DNA from: Rhyacophila brunnea
Lineage: Eukaryota; Arthropoda; Insecta; Trichoptera; Rhyacophilidae
Reading direction: 5' to 3'
Assembly (NCBI GenBank): GCA_022495005.1
Contig: JAGYXB010000812.1
Location: 62,001 to 126,000 of the forward strand
DNA length: 64,000 nt
Shown: positions 19,986 through 31,818 of the stretch, in pieces
How positions within the stretch are numbered: position 1 is the stretch's first letter
How the letters are laid out: every line of letters begins with the position of its first letter
Program-made: the position numbers and the translations under genes
The notes under the pieces: model-generated
Told to the model about the DNA's origin: nothing
The model's database searches: none
The model's input: only the letters and a program-made list of their open reading frames with translations

Positions 19986-20297
19986 CATAGCCACGATTTT
20001 TATGTGTTTTAATTCATTTTAAAGTTCTATACCTCTAAAATCGCCACCCTTTATTAGAAAAAAGCTAGTCGGTTTAAAATTACGTAAATTATCGATAATT
20101 TCGTGAGGTATTAAAAACAAATCAACCATATTATCGTGCAAACAATATGATATAACCTCGCCCATTGGGAAATACAGAATAACCGGATATGAAACATGGC
20201 AGTATCAATATTTGTGTTTGAGTCCCAGCATAGTTATTTTATTAGTTAGTGATTAGTATACTATAACCAACGAGGCCCAAAACGAACATATATGTAC

Positions 20298-20775
20298 TGT
20301 GACACCCCCGTATGGTCCCCATTTGGGGATGTCTTTGTGTATCTTGAGAGGCCCGAATCGGTATCGAAGCCAACGAATAGTAACGGCTGGTTGCGAAAAT
20401 AATTAAATAATGTTTAATATCTGTCTAATAAATATCTGACCGGCAACATTGTCAAAAAAAAAATACGTATGGCAACGCCGCATTTTGTGCACAGCTCGCA
20501 AGTGTGACGGTTTTTTTTTGGCGGGGAGAAGCTTCCTTGACAGCACGCAGAAAACACCGTTCGCGTGCGCTACGCATATTTCGTCATCCAAAAAAAATAA
20601 ATTATATAAAATGTAGTAATCTAGTATATATTATCATCAAATAAACTCGTCGTTTCCGAAACAATTCCGGTGTGTTAATTATCCACCTTCACATCCCGAA
20701 TCCAGACGAATAAACCAGATACTAAAAAATAAAAGTGACAGTTTGTTTTCACATTCAAAATGGAGGGAAGTGATA
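20298..20775 (+). repeat. LTR-like repeat (possible solo LTR), copy 1
   Basis: TGTGACACCCCCGTATGG to GGGAAGTGATA, flanked by GTAC on both sides (20294-20297, 20776-20779). A second copy lies at 43882-44343, flanked by GTAG. A short target duplication and no TIR favour an LTR. The 3' end TA instead of CA is unusual, so the boundary may be off by a few bases. Confidence 0.5.
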
Positions 20776-20807
20776 GTACGTGCCTGACGTGACCGCTCGT
20801 CGCTTGG

Positions 20808-21240
20808 TTACATGTAAGTTGTACGTATGCAGTTCATCATGGGACACTTATTCGTGCGCCGCAGTACGTGAAACATGAGTTCGTATAACATTTTATCAAA
20901 TGACGAGTTGTTCGTTGAACATTTCACCGTGGAATACATTTGTACGTATCTTACAAAATGCGGCAATAGTTTGCAAATAGTACTGATCCAATTAGATTAA
21001 CCCTAACCTAACATAACCTAACCTAACCTAACCTAACCTAAGTAAAGACATCTCCACATGCTGTAGCATACGTACAAATATACTCCACGGTGAAATGTTC
21101 AACGAAGAACTCGTAATTTGATTAAATGTTACACGAACTCATGTTTCACGTACTGCGGCGCACGAATAAGTGTTCTGCGGTGAACTGTTTACGTACAAAT
21201 TTCCGGATACGCAGGAATCGAACCTGCGTCTCTCGAGATT
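20808..21240. mobile_element. Family R MITE plus SINE-B head
   Basis: GGTTACATGTAAGTTGTACG starts the left arm. The core has about eight CCTAA-type units (20999-21041). The right arm ends at TTTACGTACAAATTTCCGG, followed by the SINE-B head (GCAGGAATCGAACCTGCG) to 21240. It is nearly identical to 9104-9540. Confidence 0.75.
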
Positions 21241-21469
21241 TGCATTAACACTAGATTTGCATTAACACTATTAGAACATTAGTTTAACATTTAAATTGTA
21301 TGTGCCCAGTACTTTTCAATTGTCAGATCTCTTTTGATATTGAATGCACCCGACCCCATTCAGCCAATACAGATTCTTGGAAGGCGTCGCCATGGACAAA
21401 GAAAGAAGAAACCCCACAAAAAGAGCTTGGCAGGCTGCTAAATACCACCTATAGAGTATTGCTGGATAC

Positions 21470-22014
21470 CAGTAGTGAGGGGTGGAGGCAGGCTGTTAAG
21501 ATCTGACATAAATAGTTCAAACTATTTTTTTTAGTCATACATATTTGTTTTCATTGAACTAAGACTACAATATTTACAGATGGTGTTAGTTAGTTTTTAA
21601 AAATCAATTAAACCCTGCCTAAACCAAACCATAATAGTTTTGGTATGTTATGGGCGATTCGACAAAATAGTGCACACTTTTTCATTCGTACTTATTTGGT
21701 TTCGTTGGATTAAGAAAACATATTATTATGTACGCATATTGTTGCTTCATTTTTTTTAAATTCATTAAGCCCTGCCTAAACCTGTTATGTATGATTTAAT
21801 TGCATAATTTTAGATATTTTATAGAGAGACGAGTATTTTTTGACTATTACGCGTATCTATTATGGCTAGATGTTCGCAGGGTTTAATCGATTTTTAAAAA
21901 CTAACCAACACCATCTGTAAATTGTAGTCCTATATCAATGAGAACAAATACGTATGACTGACAAAGTTTAGTGTGCACTATTTGTGGCAGATCTACCTCC
22001 ACCCTTCGCCACTG
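21470..22014. mobile_element. hAT-M MITE
   Basis: The left end CAGTAGTGAGGGGTGGAGG is slightly diverged. The right end is CTCCACCCTTCGCCACTG. Flanks CTGGATAC (21462-21469) and TTGGATAC (22015-22022) form an 8-bp duplication with one change. Confidence 0.85.
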
Positions 22015-22252
22015 TTGGATACTAAACATATTATGCAAGAAGATTATCAGGTGACAGGGATTCTTGGAGACACCGCGCGGTGTCCATATGCTCGGGACAT
22101 ATGTAAGTGATCGCTGGTCACATTCTACCAAATTGTCTGACACGTATCGATTTTTAGGCGCGGTTGTAAAATTTTCACTTTTCTTATCACACGACAACAT
22201 TTCCCTTGAGATTATCGTATTTGTATTGTTACAAATCATTGCCACATTGTGA

Positions 22253-22330
22253 TTTCATATTAACACACATAAATCGACTAGATATTACCAAGCAGTGGCG
22301 TAACTAACGTCAGCAAATCTTCCCCCTCAC
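22253..22330 (+). repeat. 78-bp direct repeat, left copy, flanking a LINE
   Basis: TTTCATATTAACACACATAA to CTTCCCCCTCAC. Its partner is 22766-22843, about nine-tenths identical. Confidence 0.85.
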
Positions 22331-22765
22331 TCATCATCATCATCAGGGGAGCGACAACCCGCTGTGGGTCCTCGCCTCGTCCAACAGCTCCCTACACCTG
22401 TCCCTATCCAGTGTGGCCGCTTTCCAATTCGGTACCCCCAGAATACGGCAATCACTGGCAGCTCCATCCAACCAGCGAATCTTTGGCCTGCCTCTTCTTC
22501 TACGCCCTATTGGATTGCTGGACAACACTCTCTTTGCTGGTTCATTGTCATTCATACGGTGCACATGACCTAGCCATCGCAGTCTCCCAATCTTAATTGA
22601 TTGAACTGCGCTGCAATCTTCGTACAGCCCGTAGAGCTCAGCATTATATCATCTCCTCCAATTGGTGCCGTCCTTGATCGGTCCATTATATACGGCGGAG
22701 AATTTTTCTTTCAAAGATGTTCAGGGCTCGTTCATTTCGCATTTTCATGTCTAGGTTTCCGATGC
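22331..22765 (-). pseudogene. LINE RT C-terminus (RTE-like), 5'-truncated
   Basis: Minus-strand coding includes MHRMNDNEPAKRVLSS, GRRRRGRPKIRWLDG and ILGVPNWKAATLDRDRC, near-identical to the longer copy at 53683-54345. The 3' end carries a (GAT)n tail, seen as TCATCATCATCATC on the plus strand at about 22331. It is bracketed by 78-bp direct repeats. Confidence 0.85.
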
Positions 22766-22843
22766 TTTCATATTAACACACATAAATCGACTAGATATTA
22801 CTTAGCAGTGGCGTTACTAACGTCCGCACATCATCCCTCTCAC
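22766..22843 (+). repeat. 78-bp direct repeat, right copy
   Basis: Same order and length as 22253-22330, starting immediately at the truncated 5' end of the LINE. Confidence 0.85.
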
Positions 22844-22847
22844 TAGT

Positions 22848-23258
22848 TACAAGTAAATTGTAAGTAAAAGATTTCACCGTGGCACAGTTCGCCGTGAGCT
22901 TTCTATCGGAAAGAGATGACCGTATAGTATACGGTCTCTAATTTTATTAGATTCAATATTAACATTAATTCAATTTTCATAGCTAATTTAGGAAAAATTC
23001 ATAAATGCCAGAATGAAAATCTAACCTAACCTAACAAATAATCCAGTATATTATCGGCTATTTTCAAAATTTGATTGCCGCTGGCTTCCTGTAAACCGAC
23101 AAGAACCGTGTTTTATTTAGACATGAATTTTATCTCAGTTCTATACGAACGACCCAAAGAGGTCGGACGGTCTTTAATATACGACCATATATTTCCGATA
23201 CAACATTTCACGGTTGAAGTGTAATACGGCGAACTGCATACGTACAAGTTTCCAGACG
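22848..23258. mobile_element. Family R MITE
   Basis: GTTACAAGTAAATTGTAAG at the left and GAACTGCATACGTACAAG at the right. The core is CTAACCTAACCTAACAAATA (23021-23040). The arms contain GACCGTATAGTATACGGTC, a perfect palindrome, and AGACATGAATTTTATCTCAG. Confidence 0.75.
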
Positions 23259-23309
23259 CGTTGTTGAGTCGCTTCTGAGCACAGATGATCAATTAGAATG
23301 TAACATTCT

Positions 23310-23500
23310 AATTATTGAACGTACATAATCTTGAAAACACTTCTGAGAAAATATATTATAACCAATAGAAAAAATCTTTTTGAAAAAAGTAGGACACCCC
23401 GCATGAATCGAACCTGCATCTCTCGGGTTTCGCGCCCACGCACATAGAGCACTGTGCTAAAGGAGTCATACTTAACTGCGACAAATTTAAAAAAATGGCT
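23310..23500 (-). mobile_element. SINE-B copy
   Basis: On the minus strand: tRNA-like head with A-box-like TAGCACAGTGCTCTATGTG, B-box-like GGTTCGATTCATGC, then body TTTTTCTATTGGTTATAATA and TGAGAAGTGTTTTCAAGATT. Confidence 0.6.
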
Positions 23501-23816
23501 TTTATTACTCTCTGAAGTGTTTTACCTACTTTGATTTAAAATACAAAAGCCGATCACCAATAGTAGCTCAATTTGGAAAACGCTTCAGATAGTATTAAAA
23601 AAATGTATTTTCTCGGTCTACAATTAATGATGATTTGTCATTCATTTTTTCCGATCTAAGAATTAATGCTAATCTAACAAAACTGGATGTGTAGTGGGCA
23701 AGCTAAACAAGTTTCTTAATAAAAATTCATATAGACTACAGCAGCATATGCAATTATATTGAAGTTATAATTAAGTAACTATTTCTTTTATTCAACGAAT
23801 AATTCACAAGATTTAA

Positions 23817-24575
23817 GGGGGGACATGCTCAGCGTACGTCAAAATGGAGCTTTTAAGCTATTTTCAAAGCATGATCCTGGACATTCCTTAAACGTTGTAG
23901 ATAATATATTTACATAATTTTGAAGCCTTATTATCCTTTATATTTATTTTAAACATTTGATGACTGCATAAAGTATTTTTATTATATAAATAATATTCTT
24001 TTAAACCTCTCGCTCTAATGTTTTAGAATATAGTCATATTTCAGTACGTCCATGTGAAGTGGTGTTAAGATTTTTTATATTTATTAATTTTTAAATAATT
24101 TTTTATAAAACCATTAGTAAAATTTATGTCGACATTATTAAGTGAAATATTTACAATAAAAAAATATATTAATAATCTCTGTGATCCCAAATTTGACAAG
24201 AATTAGGCATTTTATTATTCAAAAAATGGGCAAGATTTACACATTTAAAGATACTTTTAAAGATACTGATTATAAGCTATGTTTTTGACCATTCAAATGT
24301 GATAAATATTCTACGAATAATGTTTGCTTTATAATAATTATTGACCTAATAAGAAGGTAGTATTTTTTTGAAATAAGCCATTTCTATTGGCATTTCTCAG
24401 TGGCTAAGCTGCAACATACGGCCGTCGCCATAAATTGACAAACGATAAATGAAGTAGGGAGTAAGATCATGGTAACACGCGTGTTTGAACATATACCGTT
24501 TAAAAAAAAATTCGGTTAGTTCGGTTGAAAATAGCATAAAAGCTCCATTTTGACGTACGCTGAGCATGTGGGCCG
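23817..24575. mobile_element. Family S MITE, intact
   Basis: TTAA at 23813-23816 and 24576-24579. The ends are GGGGGGACATGCTCAGCGTA and CGCTGAGCATGTGGGCCG, and the inverted homology extends through GTCAAAATGGAGCTTTTA. The empty site exists at about 9010 (ACAAGATTTAAGAAAGT). The interior is non-coding. It is the reference copy for the family. Confidence 0.85.
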
Positions 24576-24599
24576 TTAAGAATGTACCATTCTGATTAT

Positions 24600-24850
24600 T
24601 GAACATACAAAGTAGCTTGATTTAGAAGAACGCTGATGAGTAGGTATTAAAAAGGCCAATAGTTAATTTTTTTCGCAATTAGGAAGTCACTGCGTAGTAT
24701 AGAGGTAAATGCGACGGACGGGGCGTAAACCCAGGAGATGCAGGGTTCGATTCCCTGCCGGGGTGGCTTACTTTTTTCAAAAAGATTTTTTCTATTGGTT
24801 ATAACATATTTTCTCAGAAAGTGTTTTTCAAAATTATGTATGTTATTGGA
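24600..24850 (+). mobile_element. SINE-B copy
   Basis: Head GTCACTGCGTAGTATAGAGG, B box GGGTTCGATTCCCTGCC, then the AAAAAGATTTTTTCTATTGG body. It faces the 23310-23500 copy, so the pair with the S element between them forms a large inverted structure. Confidence 0.65.
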
Positions 24851-25364
24851 ACTAACGCAGGCATGTGATCGTATTATTGGTTCAGCAAAATGAAAGCCTT
24901 TGTCGACTTATGACCCATTTTTAATCAGGGTTTTGGGCAGTACCTATAGATCTAAAAAATGCAATTTAACAAAAGCAAACGTCAAGCAGGCAGTCACACT
25001 ATGACCACCATACTGTATCCAGGATAAACTTTGAAAAAATACCCCATTCTGATAATTATTAATCAACACTAATATAATATTAAGTATTATATTACTTCTC
25101 GGTTAAATCCTGATAGTTAAAAATCAGGTCAAATTATGTCACAAAAATGTAATTTTTTTCCGGATAGTAAAAAGTGACCCTGTCATATTTAATACAAACT
25201 CGTAATAAGTGTATGAAATAAATAATATTGTCAGTTTGAATTGACCGCAGAGTTATTCAGAAAACCACAGTGATTTTTCCAAGTCTCCGGTAACTGATAT
25301 CATCATTATCATGAGCTTGAGTAGGCCCACTGCTTGGTGATTGCCTTCCTTGACTCCCGGTCAC
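24851..25364. other. Unassigned
   Basis: No gene or repeat end was recognised. Confidence 0.4.
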
Positions 25365-25600
25365 GTGTAAATTGTTCGTCTGACATTTTTCCGTATCGTA
25401 GTTCACCGTAATATCACTAAACAAAACCATAAACGATAAAAAAATATTCAACCTAATTTTGAAAACATTTCTGAGAAAATATATTATAACCAATAGAAAA
25501 ATCTTTTTGTAAAAAGTAAGACACCCCGCAGGATCGAATCAGCATCTCTGGGTATCGCGCCCACGCAAATATACCACTATGCTAAAGGAGTCATACTTAA
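25365..25600 (-). mobile_element. Family R end and SINE-B copy
   Basis: 25365-25425 is a diverged R arm (GGTCACGTGTAAATTG). 25445-25600 is SINE-B on the minus strand with a degenerate B box (TGCAGGATCGAATCAGC on the plus strand is close to the inverted consensus). Confidence 0.5.
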
Positions 25601-25634
25601 TTGCGACAAATTTTAACAAATGGCTTTTAAATAC

Positions 25635-26228
25635 TCACCCCATTCAAGTCGTTGAGGTAGGTTTTAAAATAGGTACGTTTAAAAAATGACACTTTCTGGC
25701 ATTCAAGAATAAATTGTCATATAAATAGTGCAACTTTGTTAGTCATACATATTTGTTTTTATTGAACCAAGACTACAATTCACAGATGGTACTAGTTAGT
25801 TTTTAAAAATCAATTAAACCCTGCCTTAATCTAACCATAATAGTTTTGGTATGTTTTTGGCGATACGACAAAATGTGCACACTTTTTCATTCATATTTAT
25901 TTGTTTTCTTTGGATTAATAATACATATTACACATATTGCTGGTTCAATTTTTTAATTCATTAACCACTGCCTAAACCAAACCTATCTATAAAACATTCA
26001 AAGTAATGTATGATTTAATTGCATAATTTCAGTTTTTTTATAGATAGACGAGTATTTTTTGATTATTATCTATTATGGCTTGATTTCGCAGGGTTTAATT
26101 GAATTTAAAACTAACACCATCCGTAAACTGTAGTCTTATTTCAATGAAAACAAATACGTACGACTGACAAGTTTAGTGTGCACTATTTATGGCGGATCTT
26201 AACAGCCTACCCCAACCCTTCGCCACTG
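25635..26228. mobile_element. hAT-M element, left TIR degraded
   Basis: Exact TTAAATAC flanks at 25627-25634 and 26229-26236. The right end is AACCCTTCGCCACTG, but the left end is eroded (TCACCCCATTCAAGTCG). Confidence 0.8.
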
Positions 26229-26344
26229 TTAAATACATGTCCGTCTATCCGGCTGTCAATTTATAATAAACTCCTACATATACGACAGATGTCTGGCAAA
26301 TTATATTATTTTTGTAGAATATAAAATAATCAAGTTATTATTTA

Positions 26345-26812
26345 ATAATTGCAAGATAAAAAGAACTTTTTATATACAGTCAACGTTTTTAAATTTTCTG
26401 TTGAATCATATAAGCTTGGCTTGACTAGCTTAAACGATCAAAAAAAATTGTACTTCATATATTCATATATATACTTTCATATTGATTTCCATAGTAACGC
26501 ACGTATATATTAATAATTTAGTTGCTAGGACCCCAGACCCCAAGCAACCAATAATAGTGGATTGGATTACGGATTTATTCCGAAATAACTTTTCATACAA
26601 AACAGAATTAACTGAAAATGAATTATATTCTACTTAAAGATGGCTAAAAGTATTAAAACAATGCATCGGCATCGTGTTCTGATATATTCTAAAAGTTTCA
26701 AATGTCTAGCTAGTCGGGAAGTTCGTTAAAAATCGATTGCAAGATTTGTACTAGACAAACAACCACCGGACAAATAAGAATACGACCTAATAAAAACGTT
26801 GTAAAATACATT
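26345..26812 (+). mobile_element. Family X transposon, copy 4
   Basis: TTGCAAGATAAAAAGAAC to AATAAAAACGTTGTAA, with ACGCACGTATATATTAATAA and AGCAACCAATAATAG retained. Confidence 0.7.
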
Positions 26813-26835
26813 AACAGGCATTATGAGGATTACGC

Positions 26836-26858
26836 CTAGTATGGAGTCTTCGCCACTG
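26836..26858. mobile_element. hAT-M subfamily terminal scrap
   Basis: GCCTAGTATGGAGTCTTCGC then CACTG matches the right end of the long copy 28916-29698, not the common hAT-M end. Confidence 0.55.
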
Positions 26859-26859
26859 G

Positions 26860-27044
26860 TATGTGCCTACTTGGACTTGTAAATGGGGAAGACCAGGTAG
26901 CTGATGAATGATGACTATAGGGATCGCGTAAAGGGGATGCCCTAAGCCCGCATGATCAACACTGTGCGGACAAAAAAGCAGGTAAATCTAAAACCAGTAT
27001 TATAATAATATAGCCACAATAAGGTTTATGAAGGTATGAGCACA
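26860..27044. other. Unassigned
   Basis: Possible trace of LINE tail on the plus strand near 26885-26960 (GTAAATGGGGAAGACCAGGT); too short to claim. Confidence 0.3.
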
Positions 27045-27345
27045 GGGAACTCAGAAATAATGGGAACTGAAATACATAATGGGTAAGGCGAAGCAGGTAA
27101 CCGATTCGAGTAAGGAAGAATCCGGGTTAAACCTACACACGTGTTAAGAATACGTTTTACGTCGAGTACTAAAAACTGCTCTCGGTTTATGCAATTACGC
27201 TCATTTAATGTTGGTGTATTACACACACTATTCCACGTGCATAATGCGTGCTTCAGTTTCGTAGGACACTCACACAATCAAAACCCTGCATCAAGATGCG
27301 GCGTATTGAATATAGCCTATCGGTATTCTATTTATTATCTGTTCT
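27045..27345 (+). repeat. Family V repeat, uninterrupted copy
   Basis: CAGGGAACTCAGAAATAATG to ATAGCCTATCGGTATTCTAT. It supplies the unoccupied site (GCGTATTGAATATAGCC) that shows SINE-A at 9840-10086 is an insertion. Confidence 0.7.
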
Positions 27346-27446
27346 GTGTATGAGCATTTTTGCGTGTAATTTACTAAATCAGCTGTGTTGATCAGACTTA
27401 TCTCTTTTCTCCTTTAAGTATATTATGTACACGTGTACATACAATA

Positions 27447-27845
27447 TATGAAGCGCCTAGTTTCAAAAGCCCCTACAAACGGTTTTCGAAAAATTTTGAC
27501 TTAGATATGTAGTTAGATGGATATTTTTGTGACCTATATGATGGCCAAAGATTGAACTTTAAAAAACGCCAAAATTCGCCAATACGTATACTTAAATCAA
27601 AAATTAGGGTAAATTTCAAAACCCGCTAAAATGGTTGGGTGTGCTTTTCAAATAGCGCTAAAATGGAAAGCCAAAATACTCTTTAGAATGTCACGAATTA
27701 AAAAATAAATACATAAAGTTCACAGATTTAATAGATATGATTTTTTCTCATTTTTCTCAAAACTACCTAAAGTCGTTTTTCTCATTTTTCTCAGAACTAC
27801 CTAAAATCGTTTTAGGGGTTTTTGAAACTAGGCGCTTCATATATT
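27447..27845. mobile_element. Family W MITE, copy 1
   Basis: ATATGAAGCGCCTAGTTTCA at the left and TGAAACTAGGCGCTTCATAT at the right, about 28 bp of near-perfect TIR. The TATA context at both ends suggests a TA target. The second copy is inverted at 37408-37800. Confidence 0.8.
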
Positions 27846-27965
27846 GAACACACATAACTTGAAAACACCTCAGCTACAATATTCATTGAACATACATATC
27901 TTGAAAACACCTCAGCTACAATAAACCTACATTGAACCAACATAACTTGAAAACACCTCAGATAT
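27846..27965 (+). repeat. Three-unit tandem repeat
   Basis: Three successive units of roughly 40-60 bp, each with ATTGAAC, CATAACTTGAAAACACCTCA (second unit with CATATC) and then a CAGCTACAAT or CAGATATATA ending. The unit matches SINE-B body sequence (TTGAAAACACxTC). Confidence 0.65.
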
Positions 27966-28017
27966 ATAGCCACTAGAAAAAAATACACTTGAAAAAAATA
28001 CGATGCCTGACGGGGTT

Positions 28018-28460
28018 TATTTATTTATTTATTTAAAAAAGACACATTGAACACAAAACAATTTAATAATTCAAGACGTTCACAACATGACATTTAGAAT
28101 AAAAAGTACAGGTAAATCAATTTAGTAGAGAAAATAACAAAGCAAAAAATAATTTCATAGCAAAAGAAATAAAATAAAAATATACAAATTAAACAATAAA
28201 AGAGAATTTTAAAAACAAAGTACCTAATGCATCGCTAAAAATGTCTACATATCTAGGGGAGTGCATTGACCAGCCACACAGCCCTCGCTATTGGTGCCTG
28301 GTGAGCCTGACACGAGGAAACAGCCGTCGCCCAAAATGGGACCACGCATGTATTGACGGGTGCATAAAATTTCAAATTTTCCATAATATCGGGATTGGAA
28401 ACTATACCGCGTGAGAGCAGGGAGCCGTTTATCTACTGGTATCGCGCCAATATGCTTAAA
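28018..28460 (-). pseudogene. LINE C-terminus and 3' tail
   Basis: Minus-strand reading includes VSNPDIMENLKFYAPVNT, then ARAVWLVNALP, similar in layout to the terminal RT segment of CR1/jockey-like LINEs (tail of the protein just before the 3' end). It is followed by ATGTCATGTTGTGAACGTCT and an (AAAT)n end (plus-strand ATTTATTTATTTATTT at about 28020). Confidence 0.6.
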
Positions 28461-28814
28461 CCAATTAAACTACAGGCCTCTTACCTAATTACGATAATTT
28501 AAACTATTAGGTCCTACATGAAATGCTTATCAAATTACGTTATTAATGACTATCAGTTGTTTTGTTTAAAATCAAGGAACATTAAATGACTTAATTACTA
28601 ACCGACGCCCGGCTATCGCCATTTTTTTTTCCAAGTGTGATTTTTTCCAGATTTTTTTAATTAATCGCCTAGTATAAAGTCGTATTCGCCTTTATACAAA
28701 TTGCATTAAGACCGACATAGGTATGAGGAAAAAATAATAAATTACTAAGTGGAAATTTTTCTGTAGGCTACTTTGAAAAAGGTTACTTAGAAGAAAGAAA
28801 AAAAAATATGACAC
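28461..28814. other. Unassigned
   Basis: AT-rich, no gene recognised. Confidence 0.4.
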
Positions 28815-28915
28815 TTGAGGGCTCACATGCGCCACTTAGGTCAAAATGGAGATTTTATAGTATTTTCAGAGCATAGGCCTGGACATTTCTTATACGTTGT
28901 AGATAATGTATTTAT

Positions 28916-29698
28916 CAGTGGCGAAGGGTGACTTTTGGAAAGAGGTAGGCTGTGGAGATATGATAAAAAGAGCACACTTGTCAGGTATACTTACGAGAAT
29001 AGTACGATATTTACTACTAATGAATAGGCACACACTAATAAATGATAACGACACACTAATTCAATGAAACTTCAAAAACTCATTGACGACATAAAAATGA
29101 GCGATGTGTTTAAATTACGTATTTTTCAAACCATTTATACCCATCAAAAATCATTAGATAAAATTTATTTTTATTTTTAAAAACAATCTATACTTACTTA
29201 TTTATTAATATTCGATTAAACGCCGTTAAAATTATTTTTTTAATTATCTAATTATTAATGATTTTGGACAAAGTGCGCAGTCGTGACAACAATATTATGC
29301 GCGAATGTTTTAGGCTCTGCGAAAGGAGCTTGCCTCATTTCGTACAAATCAGCAGACTTGCTGAGGTTACGAGACGTAAAGTCCATACAAAAAAAATTCA
29401 GAATTATTCCAAACATAATCGGAAATTTATTTACGTCGAGAAGAGTTGCGGCATTTATTATTTAATTTACGGCGCGGCGCGCTGTGGTTTTTTTAATACC
29501 TTTGCAGTTGTTTTGTAAACTGTGTAATACTGTAATACATTCCTACATATGCGATCTCGTTGGCAAAATAAATAATTTTTATATAACATAAAATAATGAA
29601 GTGATTAAGTATATAAATATGTCAATATGCAACTAAAAAATATTTTTCTTAAGAAGGTAGGCTTTAAATAATCGCCTAGTATGGAGTCTTCGCCACTG
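28916..29698. mobile_element. Long hAT-M subfamily element
   Basis: CAGTGGCGAAGGGTGACTTT at the left, AGTCTTCGCCACTG at the right. GTATTTAT is duplicated exactly (28908-28915, 29699-29706). The interior differs from the standard hAT-M. A short plus-strand frame at 29258-29518 is not recognisable as transposase. Confidence 0.9.
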
Positions 29699-29782
29699 GT
29701 ATTTATATATATAATTTTGAAGCCTTATTATCCGTTAAATTTATTTTAAACATTTGATGACTGCATAAAGTATTTTTATTAA

Positions 29783-31171
29783 GGGGGGACATGCTCGTCG
29801 AAGGTCAAAATTGAGTTTTTATTGTATTTTCAAACCATGATCCTGGACACTCCTTAAACGTTGTAGATAATCTATTTATATAATTTTGAAGCCTTATTAT
29901 CCTTTATACTTATTTAAAACATTTGATGACTGCATGAAGTATTTTTGTTACATAAAATAGTATTCTTTTAAACCTCTCGCTCTAATGTTTTAGAATATAG
30001 TCATATTTCGGTACATAACTGTGCAGTGGTGTTAAGATTTTTTACATTTATTAATTTTAAACGCATTTATAAAACCATTAGTATAATTTATTACGAGATA
30101 ATTTTTGTAAATATTCACGATAAAAAATTATATTGATAATCTCTGTGATCCCAAATTTGACAAGAATTAGGCATTTTATTATTCAAAAAATCGGCAAGAT
30201 TAACACATTTGAAGATGATTCTAAAGATATTTATTATAAGTTATGTCTTTGACCATTCAAGTGTGATAAAATCTTATGAATAATGATTGCTTTATAATAA
30301 TTATTGACCTAAGAATAAGGTAGTGTTTTTTTGAAATACGCCATTTCTTTTGTCATTCCCTAGTGGTTAAGCTACAACATACGGCCGTAGCCATAAAATT
30401 ACAAACTATAATTAAAGTAGGGAGTAAAATTATGTTAACGCGCGTGTTTGAACATGTACCTAACCGAATTTTTTTAAATTTTTTTTTAAACGGTACATGT
30501 TCAAACACGCACGTCAATATCATTTTACACCCTACTTCAATTATAGTTTGTCAATTTATGGCTACGGCCGTATGTTGCAGCTTAACCACTAGGGAATGAC
30601 AAAAGAAATGGCGTATTTCAAAAAACACTACCTTATTCTTAGGTCAATAATTATTATAAAGCAATCATTATTCATAAGATGTTTATCACACTTGAATGGT
30701 CAAAGACATAGCTTATAATAAATATCTTTAGAATCATCTTCAAATGTGTTAATCTTGCCGATTTTTTGAATAATAAAATGCCTAATTCTTGTCAAATTTG
30801 GGATCACAGAGATTATCAAAATAATTTTTTATCGTGAATATTTTACAAAAATTATCTCGTAATAAATTATGCTAATAGTTTTATAAATGCGTTTAAAAAT
30901 TAATAAATGTAAAAAATCTTAACACCACTGCACAGTTATGTACCGAAATATGACTATATTCTAAAACATTAGAGCGAGAGGTTTAAAAGAATACTATTTT
31001 ATGTAACAAAAATACTTTATGCAGTCATCAAATGTTTAAAATAACTATAAAGGATAATAAGGCTTCAAAATTATATAAATAGATTATCTACAACGTTTAA
31101 GGAGTGTCCAGGATCATGGTTTGAACATACAATAAAAACTCAATTTTGACCTTCGACGAGCATGTCCCCCC
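29783..31171. mobile_element. Palindromic S element, nested in S
   Basis: The ends are GGGGGGACATGCTCGTCGAA and TTCGACGAGCATGTCCCCCC, between TTAA at 29779-29782 and 31172-31175. The two halves are inverted copies of about 690 bp each, meeting near 30478 (ACCGAATTTTTTTAAATTT). The fold-back is nearly perfect end to end, e.g. CAACATACGGCCGTAGCCAT at 30376 against ATGGCTACGGCCGTATGTTG at 30558. Confidence 0.9.
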
Positions 31172-31818
31172 TTAAGTACATAAAATAGTATTCTTTTAAA
31201 CCTCTCGCTCTAATGTTTTAGAATATAGTAATATTTCAGTACATGCATGTGCAGTGGTGTTTCTTTTACTGGAATGAAATGCCAATAGAAATGGCGTATT
31301 TCAAAAAAATACTACCTTATTCTTAGGTCAATAATTATCATAAAACAATCAATATTCATAGGATGTTTTATCACATTTGAATATTCAAACACATGGGTTA
31401 TAATCAGTATCTTTAGAATTATCTTCAAATGTGTTAATCGTGCCCATTTCTGAATAATAAAATGCCTAATTCTTGTCAAATTTAGGATCACAGAGATTGT
31501 AAATATAATTTTTTATCGTAAATATTTCACTTTATAATGTTAACAACAATTTTATAAATGCGTTTAAAAATTAATAAATCTAAAAATCTAAACACCACTG
31601 CACATGGATGTACTGAAATATGACTATATTCTAAAACATTTTATGCAATCATCAAATTTTTAAAATAAATATAAAGGATAATAAGGCTTCAAAATTATGT
31701 AACTATATTATCTACAACGTTTAAGGAATGTCCAGGCTTATGCTCTGAAAATACCATAAAAACTCCATTTTGACCTACGAGGCGCATGCGGGCCGTTAAG
31801 TACCAAAGGTTTGGTTAA

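Larger units (their letters stand above)
28819..31795. mobile_element. Family S outer element with two nested insertions
   Basis: The left end is GGGCTCACATGCGCC after a mutated TTGA. The right end is GGCGCATGCGGGCCG followed by TTAA (31796-31799). The body is interrupted by hAT-M (28916-29698) and by a palindromic S copy (29783-31171). Removing both restores about 0.8 kb of continuous S sequence. Confidence 0.8.

Noticed and set aside
27846..27965. CRISPR-like repeat array
   Set aside because: Three diverged units without unique spacers in a eukaryotic genome; it is tandem duplication of SINE-B body.
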